From positions 1 through 59,050 of the forward strand of contig JAITTL010000030.1 in NCBI GenBank assembly GCA_031286985.1: 59,050 nt of DNA. Direction: 5' to 3'. The DNA is from Endomicrobium sp. (GTDB lineage Bacteria > Elusimicrobiota > Endomicrobiia > Endomicrobiales > Endomicrobiaceae). The notes beneath the pieces are model-generated. The model was given only the letters and a program-made list of their open reading frames with translations. It was not told where the DNA came from and ran no database searches. Positions 1 to 8,541 of the stretch are shown here, piece after piece (position 1 is the stretch's first letter; every line of letters begins with the position of its first letter). Position numbers and translations under genes: made by a program.

Positions 1-7
1 TGTTATT

Positions 8-1702
8 TTATTGTTTCTTTATGTTGAATGTTTTCTTATATTCTTCAAGATATCTCATGTATTCCTCAGCTTTTCTAAATGCTGTGTTTATATTTAATGA
101 AAAATTTGCTCTTCCCAAAATATCAACAAATCCATAATTTTTTAATACCCTTAAGGGTTGTTTTTGTATTTGGCACAGAATAAGACTGGTATTTGTTGCA
201 ACGCATTTTTTATAGATTTTGTACAACGCATGATATCCCGTAGCATCCATGGCTGGGACTTTACGCATTCGTAAAATTATAACTTTACAATCTCTAATTT
301 TTTCTATCTGTTCTACGAATGTGCTTGCTGCTCCAAAAAAGAAAGGTCCGTTGATTTCATATACAATTGTGTCTCTTAGTCTTTTTCTATCTGAAATTTC
401 ATCATTGTCCATGCCTTCATAAATGTCATTCGATGCAGTATCGATGTTTGCAATATCAGACATTCTTTTCATAAATAAAAGAGAAGCTAAAATTATTCCC
501 ATTTCAATAGCATAAACTAAGCTCACAAACACTGTCAAAACAAAAGTTGTTACCAGAATTATAGAATCGCTCACAGGAGCTTTAAGAATTTCTTTAAAAG
601 CATTAAAATCCACCATTCTAAACGCTGACATAAAAAGAATAGATGCAAGTGTTACCATTGGGATAAGAACAATATATTTCATAAAAGCAAGCAATATCAT
701 AAATATAAAAAACGCATGAGCTATTCCTGCAATGGGTGTTCTTCCTCCATTGTTCACGTTTGCTGCAGTTCTAACTATTGCTCCGGTGGCTGGAATGCCA
801 CCAAAAATAGCAGAGCCTATATTTGCTATCCCTTGAGCTATAAGTTCGGTATTTGATCTATGTTTTTTACCAGTCATACCATCTGCAATTACGGCGGAAA
901 GTAAAGATTCTATCCCTGCAAGAATTGCTATCATCAAGGCGGGTTGGAATAACTGGCATATTAACCCAAAATTTAATGCAGGTATTTTGGGAGCCCAAAT
1001 CGCAGATTTTGTTATATCCCCAAAACGTGAAAATATCGTTGCGATAGGTAGACTAAAAAAATTTACAACTAATGTTGAAACTATTAATGCAGCTAGTGGT
1101 GCGGGTAAAAATCTAAATTTTTTAGGATAAAATATTATAAACAACAAAATTCCAATTCCCATTGCAAGCGTTGGGGTGTTAATATTGCTGAAATTTTTAA
1201 TATATAGTGCCCATTTTTCTACGAAATCGGAAGGAATTGAGGAAAGACCTAATCCTAAAAAATCATTGATCTGTGTTGAAAATAAGATTACGGCAATACC
1301 GTTTGTAAATCCAGTTGTGATAGGGTCGGGAATATAGCGTATTATTCTACCAAATTTCAAAAGACCCATTACTATTAAAAAAATTCCCGCCATGGTGGTT
1401 GCGGTTATCAGTCCGTTTGTCCCATATGTTCGTATTATGCCGTAAACTATGATCGCAAAAGCACCTGTTGGTCCACCTATTTGAACGCGACTTCCGCTAA
1501 AAAATGAAATTAAAAATCCAGCCACTACAGCGGTTATAAGACCTTTTTCTGGCATAACACCAGAAGCAATACCAAACGCTATTGAAAGTGGAATGGCAAT
1601 AAAAGCCACTACGAGCCCAGCATTTATGTCTGTAAAAATACGGTTAAACGTAAATTCTTGCGGTTTGTTTTTTAGTATGGTAAAAAATTTTGGCTTGAAC
1701 AT
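8..1702 (-). CDS. SulP-family anion permease with C-terminal STAS domain
   Basis: The 564-residue protein is a multi-spanning inner-membrane transporter. Residues from about 25 to 415 are a series of hydrophobic helices rich in Gly and Pro, typical of the SulP/SLC26 family, with the conserved early stretch FSGSRVQIGGPTGAF at about 69-83. Residues from about 440 to 545 form a hydrophilic STAS domain (GPFFFGAAS followed by an MDATG loop). Family members carry sulfate, bicarbonate or dicarboxylates; the substrate cannot be told from sequence. No clear Shine-Dalgarno precedes the start. The gene is transcribed away from argF and is the leftmost in the window. Confidence 0.93.
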   Translation of the reverse strand: MFKPKFFTILKNKPQEFTFNRIFTDINAGLVVAFIAIPLSIAFGIASGVMPEKGLITAVVAGFLISFFSGSRVQIGGPTGAFAIIVYGIIRTYGTNGLITATTMAGIFLIVMGLLKFGRIIRYIPDPITTGFTNGIAVILFSTQINDFLGLGLSSIPSDFVEKWALYIKNFSNINTPTLAMGIGILLFIIFYPKKFRFLPAPLAALIVSTLVVNFFSLPIATIFSRFGDITKSAIWAPKIPALNFGLICQLFQPALMIAILAGIESLLSAVIADGMTGKKHRSNTELIAQGIANIGSAIFGGIPATGAIVRTAANVNNGGRTPIAGIAHAFFIFMILLAFMKYIVLIPMVTLASILFMSAFRMVDFNAFKEILKAPVSDSIILVTTFVLTVFVSLVYAIEMGIILASLLFMKRMSDIANIDTASNDIYEGMDNDEISDRKRLRDTIVYEINGPFFFGAASTFVEQIEKIRDCKVIILRMRKVPAMDATGYHALYKIYKKCVATNTSLILCQIQKQPLRVLKNYGFVDILGRANFSLNINTAFRKAEEYMRYLEEYKKTFNIKKQ

Positions 1703-1863
1703 TTATTTTTTAATTGAATTAGGTCTAACCAGACACCTTCAATCATCTATCAAATAAAATTTCCTCTAACTATTAACTATCTATCTGTGGTTGAAAATAC
1801 TTAAGCTATTCTACATAACAAAACTGATTTAGGCAAATACCGTTATGAAATCTTACGAGCAAT

Positions 1864-1892
1864 TTGCTTTAGACATTAAGTTATGGTAGAAT
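1864..1892 (+). promoter_or_regulatory. Predicted sigma70 promoter for argF-maf
   Basis: TTGCTT and TAGAAT are separated by 17 bases, about 40 bases upstream of the argF start. It lies in the 232-base gap between the divergent SulP gene and argF; nothing else recognisable is in that gap. Confidence 0.5.
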
Positions 1893-1934
1893 ACGAATGT
1901 ATTTGCACGAATTTGCTGACCAGTAGAAATAGTT

Positions 1935-2861
1935 ATGGTGAAAAAAAATTTATTGTCAATATATGACCTATCGAAAAAAGAGATAAAAGCGTTGTTAAAC
2001 AAAGCTGCCGAGCTTAAAGGCAAAAGAAAACCTCTTAGTGTGTTTAAAGGAAAAACTCTTGGGCTTTTACTAGAAAAGCCATCTACAAGGACTATGGTTT
2101 CTTTTGCTGTAGCCATGGCGCAGTTAGGCGGTACTCCTATCTTTCTCAACACCGAAAAAATGCAACGTTCTAGAGGTGAGTCTATACGGGACACAGCAAT
2201 GGTCTTGTCCAGATACCTAGATGGTCTTATGATAAGGGCATTTAAGCATTCCAATTTAGAAGAATTTGCAAAGTATTCAACAATCCCAGTTATAAATGGA
2301 CTTACGGATGATGAGCATCCATGCCAAATTTTAGCTGACATTATGACTATCATGGAGTTTCACAGGATAAAAATTATAGAATCTTTAAAAAATGTCAAAA
2401 TTGTTTATACCGGGGATAGCAACAATGTTGCTAATTCCCTTCTTGCAATATCAGCTATTTTGGGACTTAATTTAACCGTAATATCCCCAAGAGAATATTT
2501 GACTAAAAAGGAAGTGCTAAATAAAGCTTTGAAATACGCATCATCCACAAATGCTAAGATTAATGTTACAAGTGATATTAGTGCAGCTAAAGACGCTGAT
2601 GTTATATATACCGACGTATGGACATCGATGGGTTTTGAATCAGAGCAAGAAAGAAGAAAAAACCTCTTTGCTCCTTATCAAGTAAATAGTAAATTACTCA
2701 AAAAAGCTTCTTCTAGGTGTATTGTGCTTCATTGTCTTCCATCGGTAAGAGGCGAAGAAATAACCACAGACATTATGGATAAGTATGAAAATTCAATATT
2801 TACGGAAGCGGAAAATAGACTCTATGTTCAAAAAGCCGTCTTGCTGCACTTACTTAAATAA
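1935..2861 (+). CDS. argF: Ornithine carbamoyltransferase
   Basis: This cytoplasmic enzyme converts ornithine and carbamoyl phosphate to citrulline in arginine synthesis. The 308-residue length is standard. The carbamoyl-phosphate loop reads KPSTRTMVSF (the usual STRTR has Met as its last residue), followed by the HPCQ motif (HPCQILADI) and the HCLP motif (HCLPSVRGEE) of the ornithine site. The SD before the ATG is weak. It is the only arginine-pathway gene visible here and overlaps the maf gene at its 3' end. Confidence 0.95.
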   Translation: MVKKNLLSIYDLSKKEIKALLNKAAELKGKRKPLSVFKGKTLGLLLEKPSTRTMVSFAVAMAQLGGTPIFLNTEKMQRSRGESIRDTAMVLSRYLDGLMIRAFKHSNLEEFAKYSTIPVINGLTDDEHPCQILADIMTIMEFHRIKIIESLKNVKIVYTGDSNNVANSLLAISAILGLNLTVISPREYLTKKEVLNKALKYASSTNAKINVTSDISAAKDADVIYTDVWTSMGFESEQERRKNLFAPYQVNSKLLKKASSRCIVLHCLPSVRGEEITTDIMDKYENSIFTEAENRLYVQKAVLLHLLK

Positions 2862-3408
2862 AAAAATCGTACTTGCTTCATCGTCTCCACAAAGGATTTC
2901 TCTATTAAAGCAATGGGGGTTTTCGTTTGAGTCTGTCCCGAGCGAAATAGACGAACAAACTAGCTTCGTGAAACCTTCGTTTATGGTCAAAGATATTGCG
3001 TACAAAAAAGGTTTCTGTGTGGCTTGTATGTATCCTGATGCTTTGATTTTAGCTGCTGATACTATTGTTGTTTTAAATGGTAAAGTTTTTGGCAAGCCTA
3101 AAAACAAACAAGAATCAGAAACAATGATCAGATTATTAAACGGAAGTAGACATAGTGTCTATACTGGTGTGGCCATCATACAGGGTGATAAAAAATCAGT
3201 TTTTTATGATGTTGTTCACATAAAAATGAAAAAAATACCAGAGTATGAACTCAAACAACTTTTTGGAAAACACACAGATAAAGCAGGCTCTTACGCTATC
3301 CAAGATCATGATGACAATTTCGTAGACAAAATCTATGGAGATCGGTATACAGCTGTAGGCCTCCCATATACGAAACTTGTTAAAGAACTAGAGAGATTTT
3401 GGAATTAA
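2824..3408 (+). CDS. maf: Maf-like nucleotide pyrophosphatase
   Basis: Maf proteins hydrolyse non-canonical or modified nucleoside triphosphates and are linked to septum formation. The LASSSPQR signature near the N-terminus and the DTIVV and KPKNK motifs identify the family. I place the start at the ATG at 2824, giving 194 residues and an overlap with the end of argF, because the longer reading frame has 13 extra residues with no family match. The gene converges on the next minus-strand gene with a gap of only about 15 bases. Confidence 0.88.
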   Translation: MFKKPSCCTYLNKKIVLASSSPQRISLLKQWGFSFESVPSEIDEQTSFVKPSFMVKDIAYKKGFCVACMYPDALILAADTIVVLNGKVFGKPKNKQESETMIRLLNGSRHSVYTGVAIIQGDKKSVFYDVVHIKMKKIPEYELKQLFGKHTDKAGSYAIQDHDDNFVDKIYGDRYTAVGLPYTKLVKELERFWN

Positions 3409-3423
3409 ACGTTAATAATGACA

Positions 3424-4071
3424 TTAAAGACCAATTGACTTTCTGTTGAGCTCGATTTCTGCAGATTTTATAACATTAGAATACCAGTTGTCCCACATCA
3501 TATATCTTTTTAGTCTAAGCAAAGATTCTCTTTGTATTGACGGACTTTGTTTTATGGCTTCTTCAAGTTCATAACTCCACAGCTGCATACAGGAAGTTAT
3601 CATACGCTTGAGCCTGAGCTCAGCTAGTAATTTTCTTTTACTAGATTCGAATTCTGCTGGAGTCATACGACAAATACTTAGGAACCCTCTGTATTTTCTT
3701 TCATCAAAAACACCGCTCCTACTAAATATTGACAAACTGTACAAATAAGCTTTTAGTTCTGCATCAGTGATCGTAATGCGATAGAATTTGGACTGTTGGT
3801 AGGTAATTTCTTTTAATATCAAATCTCTGAAAATATCTGTTTTCATCTTATATAAACTTTGGGCACTCATACCTGGAATACCTACTTTTTTAGAAGCAGT
3901 TACTTCCATATCATATACTTTTTTGGATATTGCTATACCATTTACCTTAGCGATATAGTTTTTTTTGATCATAAATAAACATGAAACTGTCCCTGCAATC
4001 GTCACACCTATGAAAGCAGCAATTGTCACGACAAAAATTATACGCGTATGGTTTCTAAAAAATTCCATCAT
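3424..4071 (-). CDS. Membrane-anchored SurA-N-like protein without a PPIase domain
   Basis: The 215-residue protein has one N-terminal membrane segment (about residues 10-35) followed by a helical region resembling the N-terminal chaperone module of SurA/PpiD: KVNGIAISKKVYD, then a helix with IFRDLILKEITYQ, then the sequence DAELKAYL. The parvulin prolyl-isomerase domain that normally follows is absent and the frame ends with a basic, Trp-containing tail. It may be a natural short form acting as a periplasmic folding helper or membrane tether, or a shortened gene. It lies just downstream of the M23 peptidase gene on the same strand. Confidence 0.65.
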   Translation of the reverse strand: MMEFFRNHTRIIFVVTIAAFIGVTIAGTVSCLFMIKKNYIAKVNGIAISKKVYDMEVTASKKVGIPGMSAQSLYKMKTDIFRDLILKEITYQQSKFYRITITDAELKAYLYSLSIFSRSGVFDERKYRGFLSICRMTPAEFESSKRKLLAELRLKRMITSCMQLWSYELEEAIKQSPSIQRESLLRLKRYMMWDNWYSNVIKSAEIELNRKSIGL

Positions 4072-4152
4072 TTGTTTTCACTCCGTTATTTGTTTATTTT
4101 ACTATCATTAATGGTCGAAATTTTTACACAAAAAACATACAAATACCTGCTT

Positions 4153-4896
4153 TTAGCATTTCAGAACATCTTGCCCTATAAAATTCGCAAACAGATACGG
4201 CTCTGGATTTATAGATTTCCCGTTAAAGCAAACCTCGTAATGCAGATGAAACCCTGTCGCCGCTCCAGAATTTCCCATTTCCGCAATTATTTGTCTGCTA
4301 GATACTTTATCGCCTTTTTTTACATATTTTTTGGAAAGATGTCCGTAAACTGTTTCATAACCAAACCCATGCTTTACAATTATTACATGGCCATATCCAC
4401 GTATCCACCCTGAAAAAGCAACTTCTCCATAAGCTGTACAACGTATGCGTATGCGCGTGCTTGACGCATTTGCTATATCAATCCCTCGATGAAATTTTTT
4501 ACATCTGAAAACCGGATGAAATCTTATGCCATAGGCAGATGATATATACCCATCACACGGCCAACCACAGGGTTTTGCCATGGGAAGCAATTGCTCCAAA
4601 GCAGGAGGAAAACCCTCGTTTTGAACAGAGTCAACATCTGACCGCGAATTTATGTTTTGGATTTTTGTCCCTACATCATTTCCTTGCGCAATACGTGTTA
4701 TTTCGCCCAACTCCCTACCCGGCACCGATTTATCACTAGTTTTTGCCAATCTGCAAGCAGTTGAAGTTATCAACAAAACCGCAAATCCACACGCAAGCAA
4801 AAACCGACCATTGATCTTGAAAATTCCACACTTAGAACACAAAACAAAAAGCACAATAATCCCACTCTTTAATTCACATTTGGTTTTATGAAACAT
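4153..4896 (-). CDS. M23-family (LytM-type) peptidase, probable lipoprotein
   Basis: The last 130 residues are a LytM/M23 domain: SAYGIRFHPV, zinc ligands in HRGID (HxxxD) and HLHYE (HxH), and the YGHL motif between them. Such enzymes cut peptidoglycan cross-links or act as activators of amidases in the periplasm. Near the N-terminus a hydrophobic stretch ends in STAC, which fits a lipobox, so the protein is probably a lipoprotein, although an additional hydrophobic segment precedes it and no better in-frame start is visible. All zinc-binding residues are present. Confidence 0.87.
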   Translation of the reverse strand: MFHKTKCELKSGIIVLFVLCSKCGIFKINGRFLLACGFAVLLITSTACRLAKTSDKSVPGRELGEITRIAQGNDVGTKIQNINSRSDVDSVQNEGFPPALEQLLPMAKPCGWPCDGYISSAYGIRFHPVFRCKKFHRGIDIANASSTRIRIRCTAYGEVAFSGWIRGYGHVIIVKHGFGYETVYGHLSKKYVKKGDKVSSRQIIAEMGNSGAATGFHLHYEVCFNGKSINPEPYLFANFIGQDVLKC

Positions 4897-4967
4897 TCAC
4901 ATAGCGCGGATGTTATCATATAAAGCAATTTCATGTCAATCAGTATGTTGTGGAACCTTGCAAAAAG

Positions 4968-4997
4968 TTGAACAATGTGAAAAATATATAATATAAT
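4968..4997 (+). promoter_or_regulatory. Predicted sigma70 promoter for rubredoxin-iscS
   Basis: TTGAAC and TATAAT are separated by 18 bases, about 50 bases upstream of the rubredoxin ATG. The -10 box matches consensus exactly. Confidence 0.6.
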
Positions 4998-5047
4998 GTC
5001 TTGTATACAGTAAAAACAGTGCAATTAATTGTGGGGAGGGGGTTGTT

Positions 5048-5209
5048 ATGGAAAAATGGAAATGTTCTTTGTGTGGGTATGTCTATGATCCAGCTGTAGG
5101 CATTCCTGAGGATGGGATAGCACCAGGAACGACATTTGAGCAACTACCTGATGATTGGCTGTGTCCTTTGTGCAACGCTTCAAAAGTTGTTTTCGAAAAA
5201 GAAGAATGA
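5048..5209 (+). CDS. Rubredoxin
   Basis: The 53-residue protein is a complete rubredoxin: [10 protein letters not shown] and LCPLCNASK give the two CxxC(G) knuckles that bind one iron, with the aromatic core and acidic surface typical of the family. It carries single electrons to oxygen- and superoxide-reducing enzymes in anaerobes. A strong SD (GGGAGGGGG) precedes the ATG. The iscS-like gene starts four bases after its stop, so the two are almost certainly co-transcribed, and likely partners (flavodiiron protein, superoxide reductase, rubrerythrin) follow within 4.5 kb. Confidence 0.95.
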   Translation: MEKWKCSLCGYVYDPAVGIPEDGIAPGTTFEQLPDDWLCPLCNASKVVFEKEE

Positions 5210-5213
5210 ATCT

Positions 5214-6416
5214 ATGAAACAGATATACCTAGATAATCAGTCAAACACTGTGCTTGATGGAAGGGTTTTAGGTGCTATGGAGCCCTTCTTTGTCGAGTTT
5301 TATGGAAATCCACAAAGTGTTTATTTTTTAGGTTCTGTTTCAAAAGATGCTCTTGAGACGGCAAGGACACAAGTTGCAGATTTAATCAATGCCACCTCAA
5401 AAGAAATTATTTTTACCTCCTGCGGCACAGAATCAAACAATTTAGCTATAAAAGGTATCGCAAACGCTTTAAAAGTTAGAGGGAATCATATTGTTGTTTC
5501 TGCTATTGAGCATTTTTCTGTGTTAAATTCGGTGAAAAAACTACAAAAAGAGGGATTTGAGGTAACGTATTTGCCGGTTGACTCTAAAGGAAACGTATTG
5601 GGATCCGAGTTAAAAAAAGCTTTGAGAGGCGATACCATTTTGGTGTCTGTGCAGTATGCAAATCCTGAAATTGGGACAATCCAGAACATAAAGGAATTAG
5701 TTTCTATAGTCAAGAACGGTAAATCAAAAAATTTCGTTGTTTTTCATACTGATGCAGTCAGTGCTTGTGGCGCTATTTCAGTTGATGTTCAAGATTTGCA
5801 AGTTGATGCTTTAACTTTTTCGTCTTCTGTGATGTACGGGCCTAAAGGGGCAGCAGCTCTCTATCTTAAAGATGGTATAAAAATTATCCCGCAAATTGAT
5901 GGTGGTGTTCAAGAAAATTCGAGACGGGCTGGCACTGAAAATCTTCCAGCTATTGTTGGTTTTGGAAAAGCTTGTGAAATTGCAAAATTGGAAACTGCGA
6001 AAAACGATAAAATTATTAAAAAATTAAGAGATAAATTTATTGCGGAATTGCCAAACAAAATAGAACACATTTATTTAAACGGAGCTTTAGAAAATCGTTT
6101 GCCTGGCAATATAAATTTCTCAATAGAGTTTGTTGAAGGTGAGGCACTGTTTCTACTTTTAGATGCCAAAGGTATTATAGCTGCAAGCGGTTCTGCATGT
6201 GCTAATAAGAATCTTAAATTTTCGCATGTTCTTGATGCTATCGGTGCGGATACTGCTGTTGGTCAGGGTTCAATTATATTTACTTTGTCAAAGTTTAACA
6301 CGGAAGAAGATGTAGACCATGTTTTAGAGGAATTCCCCAAAATTGTTAAAAAATTGAGAAATATGTCTCCTTTGTATTCATTTTTTATGCAAACTGGAAA
6401 CAGGAAAACTTTGTGA
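5214..6416 (+). CDS. IscS/NifS-like protein lacking the PLP-binding lysine
   Basis: Fold type I cysteine desulfurase family, 400 residues from the ATG at 5214. Conserved: YLDNQSNT start, TSCGTESNN (68-76), His100, Asp180, GPKG (209-212), RRAGTEN (237-243), and the catalytic loop SGSACANK with Cys329. Not conserved: the SAHK motif whose lysine binds PLP (Lys206 of E. coli IscS) reads SSSV, with Val206; Gln183 is Ser183; NNEIG reads NPEIG (Pro151). It therefore probably cannot hold PLP or extract sulfur from cysteine in the normal way. The overall sequence, including its MSPLY end, resembles the Archaeoglobus fulgidus IscS that I recall being reported as lysine-less. With iscU downstream, a scaffold partner role or sulfide-dependent assembly is likely. 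Confidence 0.88.
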   Translation: MKQIYLDNQSNTVLDGRVLGAMEPFFVEFYGNPQSVYFLGSVSKDALETARTQVADLINATSKEIIFTSCGTESNNLAIKGIANALKVRGNHIVVSAIEHFSVLNSVKKLQKEGFEVTYLPVDSKGNVLGSELKKALRGDTILVSVQYANPEIGTIQNIKELVSIVKNGKSKNFVVFHTDAVSACGAISVDVQDLQVDALTFSSSVMYGPKGAAALYLKDGIKIIPQIDGGVQENSRRAGTENLPAIVGFGKACEIAKLETAKNDKIIKKLRDKFIAELPNKIEHIYLNGALENRLPGNINFSIEFVEGEALFLLLDAKGIIAASGSACANKNLKFSHVLDAIGADTAVGQGSIIFTLSKFNTEEDVDHVLEEFPKIVKKLRNMSPLYSFFMQTGNRKTL

Positions 6417-6633
6417 ATTTAGGTAGTTAGTATGATGCTAGATGTTAGATGATGTTAAAGTGGTTTTTGTTGATGAGCCTTAGGAGTTAATGTGGTGGGT
6501 AGATAGGCGTAGGAAGGGACGCACAGAACAAGGTTTTTAGTTTTACGGTTGTATATGTATAACTAGCATTCACATGTGAAATTAGATACTGATTCATTTT
6601 AATAGATAGCTAGGATTCTGGAGGGAACCTTTA
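6417..6633. other. Intergenic gap with a 12-base palindrome
   Basis: The gap between the iscS-like gene and iscU has no recognisable gene. It contains the perfect palindrome TTCACATGTGAA at 6569-6580, about 55 bases before the iscU start, which could be a regulator site. A GGAGGG SD precedes iscU. Confidence 0.3.
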
Positions 6634-7209
6634 ATGTTTTATTCGAAAGAAGTTATGGATCATTTTTCAAATCCACGAAATGTAGGAGAAATAAAAGAGG
6701 CTGATGGTGTTGGAGAAATAGGTAATCCTGTATGCGGTGATATGATGACTTTCTACGTAAAAATCAGTGATAATAGAATTGAAGATGTTAAATTCAAAAC
6801 TTTTGGTTGTGGTGCGGCAATAGCTGTTTCCTCTATGGTTTCAGAGATGGCGTTTGGGAAAACGCTCGAAGAGGCTATGAATATCACAAACGCATCTGTT
6901 GCAAAGGCTTTGGGTGGGCTTCCTCCAAACAAAATGCATTGTTCGAACCTTGGAGCAGATGCGTTACATAAAGCTATTGAACATTACAAGAGTAAACAAG
7001 GGCAACAACATGTATCTAAAAGTCAAAGTTGTTCATGTCCTCTTTGCGAAACTGAGCTAAAAAATAAATGTACAAGTCCTAGTTTTTGCAAGCCGTGTTG
7101 TTCCAGTGGAAATAAAAACGTTGTTATCTGTTCCGTTTGCAAGGCTGAATATTTAGCCGAATACTCTGAGTGTCCCTCCTGTTTTGCAGCAAAAAAGAAT
7201 GACGTGTAG
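6634..7209 (+). CDS. iscU: IscU-type Fe-S scaffold with cysteine-rich C-terminal extension
   Basis: Residues 1-120 are a complete IscU domain with the three cluster-ligand cysteines Cys34 (GNPVCGD), Cys59 (FGCGAA) and Cys103 (MHCSNLG) and the conserved Asp36. The HscA-recognition motif LPPVK of E. coli reads LPPNK. Residues 121-191 are an unusual tail with eleven cysteines, ending in a CxxC-x10-CxxC zinc-ribbon or rubredoxin-like knuckle pair (166-183). The protein builds and hands over [2Fe-2S] clusters; the tail could store metal, bind sulfur or dock a partner. The neighbouring gene encodes its expected partner IscS, in a form lacking the PLP lysine. Confidence 0.9.
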   Translation: MFYSKEVMDHFSNPRNVGEIKEADGVGEIGNPVCGDMMTFYVKISDNRIEDVKFKTFGCGAAIAVSSMVSEMAFGKTLEEAMNITNASVAKALGGLPPNKMHCSNLGADALHKAIEHYKSKQGQQHVSKSQSCSCPLCETELKNKCTSPSFCKPCCSSGNKNVVICSVCKAEYLAEYSECPSCFAAKKNDV

Positions 7210-7250
7210 TCTTCAAGCGTGATCATCTGTAAAAAAAAGAGGTTTTCATC

Positions 7251-8453
7251 ATGGCAGCTAGATTAATAAAAGATGGTGTTTATTCAGTTGGTGCTGTGGA
7301 CTGGAATGAGAGACGCTTCCATGGATACACATATGCAACCAAAAGGGGTGTTACTTACAATTCGTATCTAATTGTTGATGAAAAAATAACTTTAATTGAT
7401 ACTGTACGTGGAGGTTTTGAAAATGAACTGATAGGAAATATAAAAGAAGTTGTTGACCCTTCAAAAATAGACACAATAATCATTAATCATATTGAGCCTG
7501 ATCATTCTGGGGCGTTCCCTGAGATGTTGAAAACATGTCCTAATGCAAAAATTTATGGAACAAAAACAGCAAAATCCGGACTTTTAAAATATTATGGGTC
7601 GGTCGGCGATTGGACTACCGTAAAATCTGAACAAAGTCTAAACATAGGTAAAAGAATTTTAAATTTTATAGATGTACCGATGATTCACTGGCCTGATAGC
7701 ATGTTCACATATTCTGCTTATGATAAAATTTTATTCTCAAACGATGGATTCGGCCAACATTATGCAACTAATAAAATTTTTGATGATGAAGTTAATTTCA
7801 ATGATTTGATGGATGAAGCGCAAAAATACTATGCCAACATACTATGGCCTTTTAGCCTACTAGTCGCTTCAAAACTTACTGCCATGAGTAAATTGAATCT
7901 TGATATTAAATTGATAGCTCCAAGTCACGGATTGATATGGCGTGAACATGTGCAGGAAATTATAAAAACATATTTTTACTGGTCGTCAAACTCATGTAAA
8001 AACAGAGTTGCAGTTATTTATGAAACTATGTGGAATTCTACTGAAAAAATGGCAAGAAAAATTGTGGAAGGAATAACTTCTCAAGGGGTTGAAGCTGCTT
8101 TATTTGATGTAACAAAAAATGACAGAACTGATATTGCCTCATATATGTTAGATGCCAAAGGTTGGATTTTTGGATCATCAACACATGATGGTGAAATGCT
8201 TCCGGTGATTGCGGGATTTTTACATTTCCTTAAAGGTTCAAAAGCAAAAGGACGTAAATCTTTTGCTTTTGGGTCTTATGGTTGGAACTGTGGAGCGATA
8301 AAAAACATTGAAGATATGGTTTCCGGTATTACAACACTTAGTCAACCTTTAAAAATTGTTTTTAATCCTACACAAGAAGAATTGGATATGTGTTTTAAAG
8401 CTGGTAAAGATTTTGCTTTAGAAATAAAAGATAGTAAGCTTTACGGCCAGTAG
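7251..8453 (+). CDS. fprA: Flavodiiron protein (oxygen/NO reductase)
   Basis: The 400-residue protein has an N-terminal metallo-beta-lactamase-like diiron domain (ligands in HIEPDH at 80-85, then SNDGFGQH and SHGLIWR) and a C-terminal flavodoxin domain starting near RVAVIYETMWNST. It reduces O2 to water, or NO to N2O, with electrons from rubredoxin, in the cytoplasm of anaerobes. There is no extra rubredoxin domain, so the separate rubredoxin at 5048 is a likely donor. A GAGG SD lies upstream; the gene follows iscU after about 40 bases. Confidence 0.95.
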   Translation: MAARLIKDGVYSVGAVDWNERRFHGYTYATKRGVTYNSYLIVDEKITLIDTVRGGFENELIGNIKEVVDPSKIDTIIINHIEPDHSGAFPEMLKTCPNAKIYGTKTAKSGLLKYYGSVGDWTTVKSEQSLNIGKRILNFIDVPMIHWPDSMFTYSAYDKILFSNDGFGQHYATNKIFDDEVNFNDLMDEAQKYYANILWPFSLLVASKLTAMSKLNLDIKLIAPSHGLIWREHVQEIIKTYFYWSSNSCKNRVAVIYETMWNSTEKMARKIVEGITSQGVEAALFDVTKNDRTDIASYMLDAKGWIFGSSTHDGEMLPVIAGFLHFLKGSKAKGRKSFAFGSYGWNCGAIKNIEDMVSGITTLSQPLKIVFNPTQEELDMCFKAGKDFALEIKDSKLYGQ

Positions 8454-8541
8454 TTACAATCTTTGTTTTAAAGATTCCTTAATTATCTGTCGAATTTTGT
8501 ATTTTGTTGGAGTGTGTTTGCGCTTAAAGAGGAGATGTCTC

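Noticed and set aside
1853-2353. 166-residue minus-strand frame
   Set aside because: It is the antisense shadow of argF, which has full family motifs.
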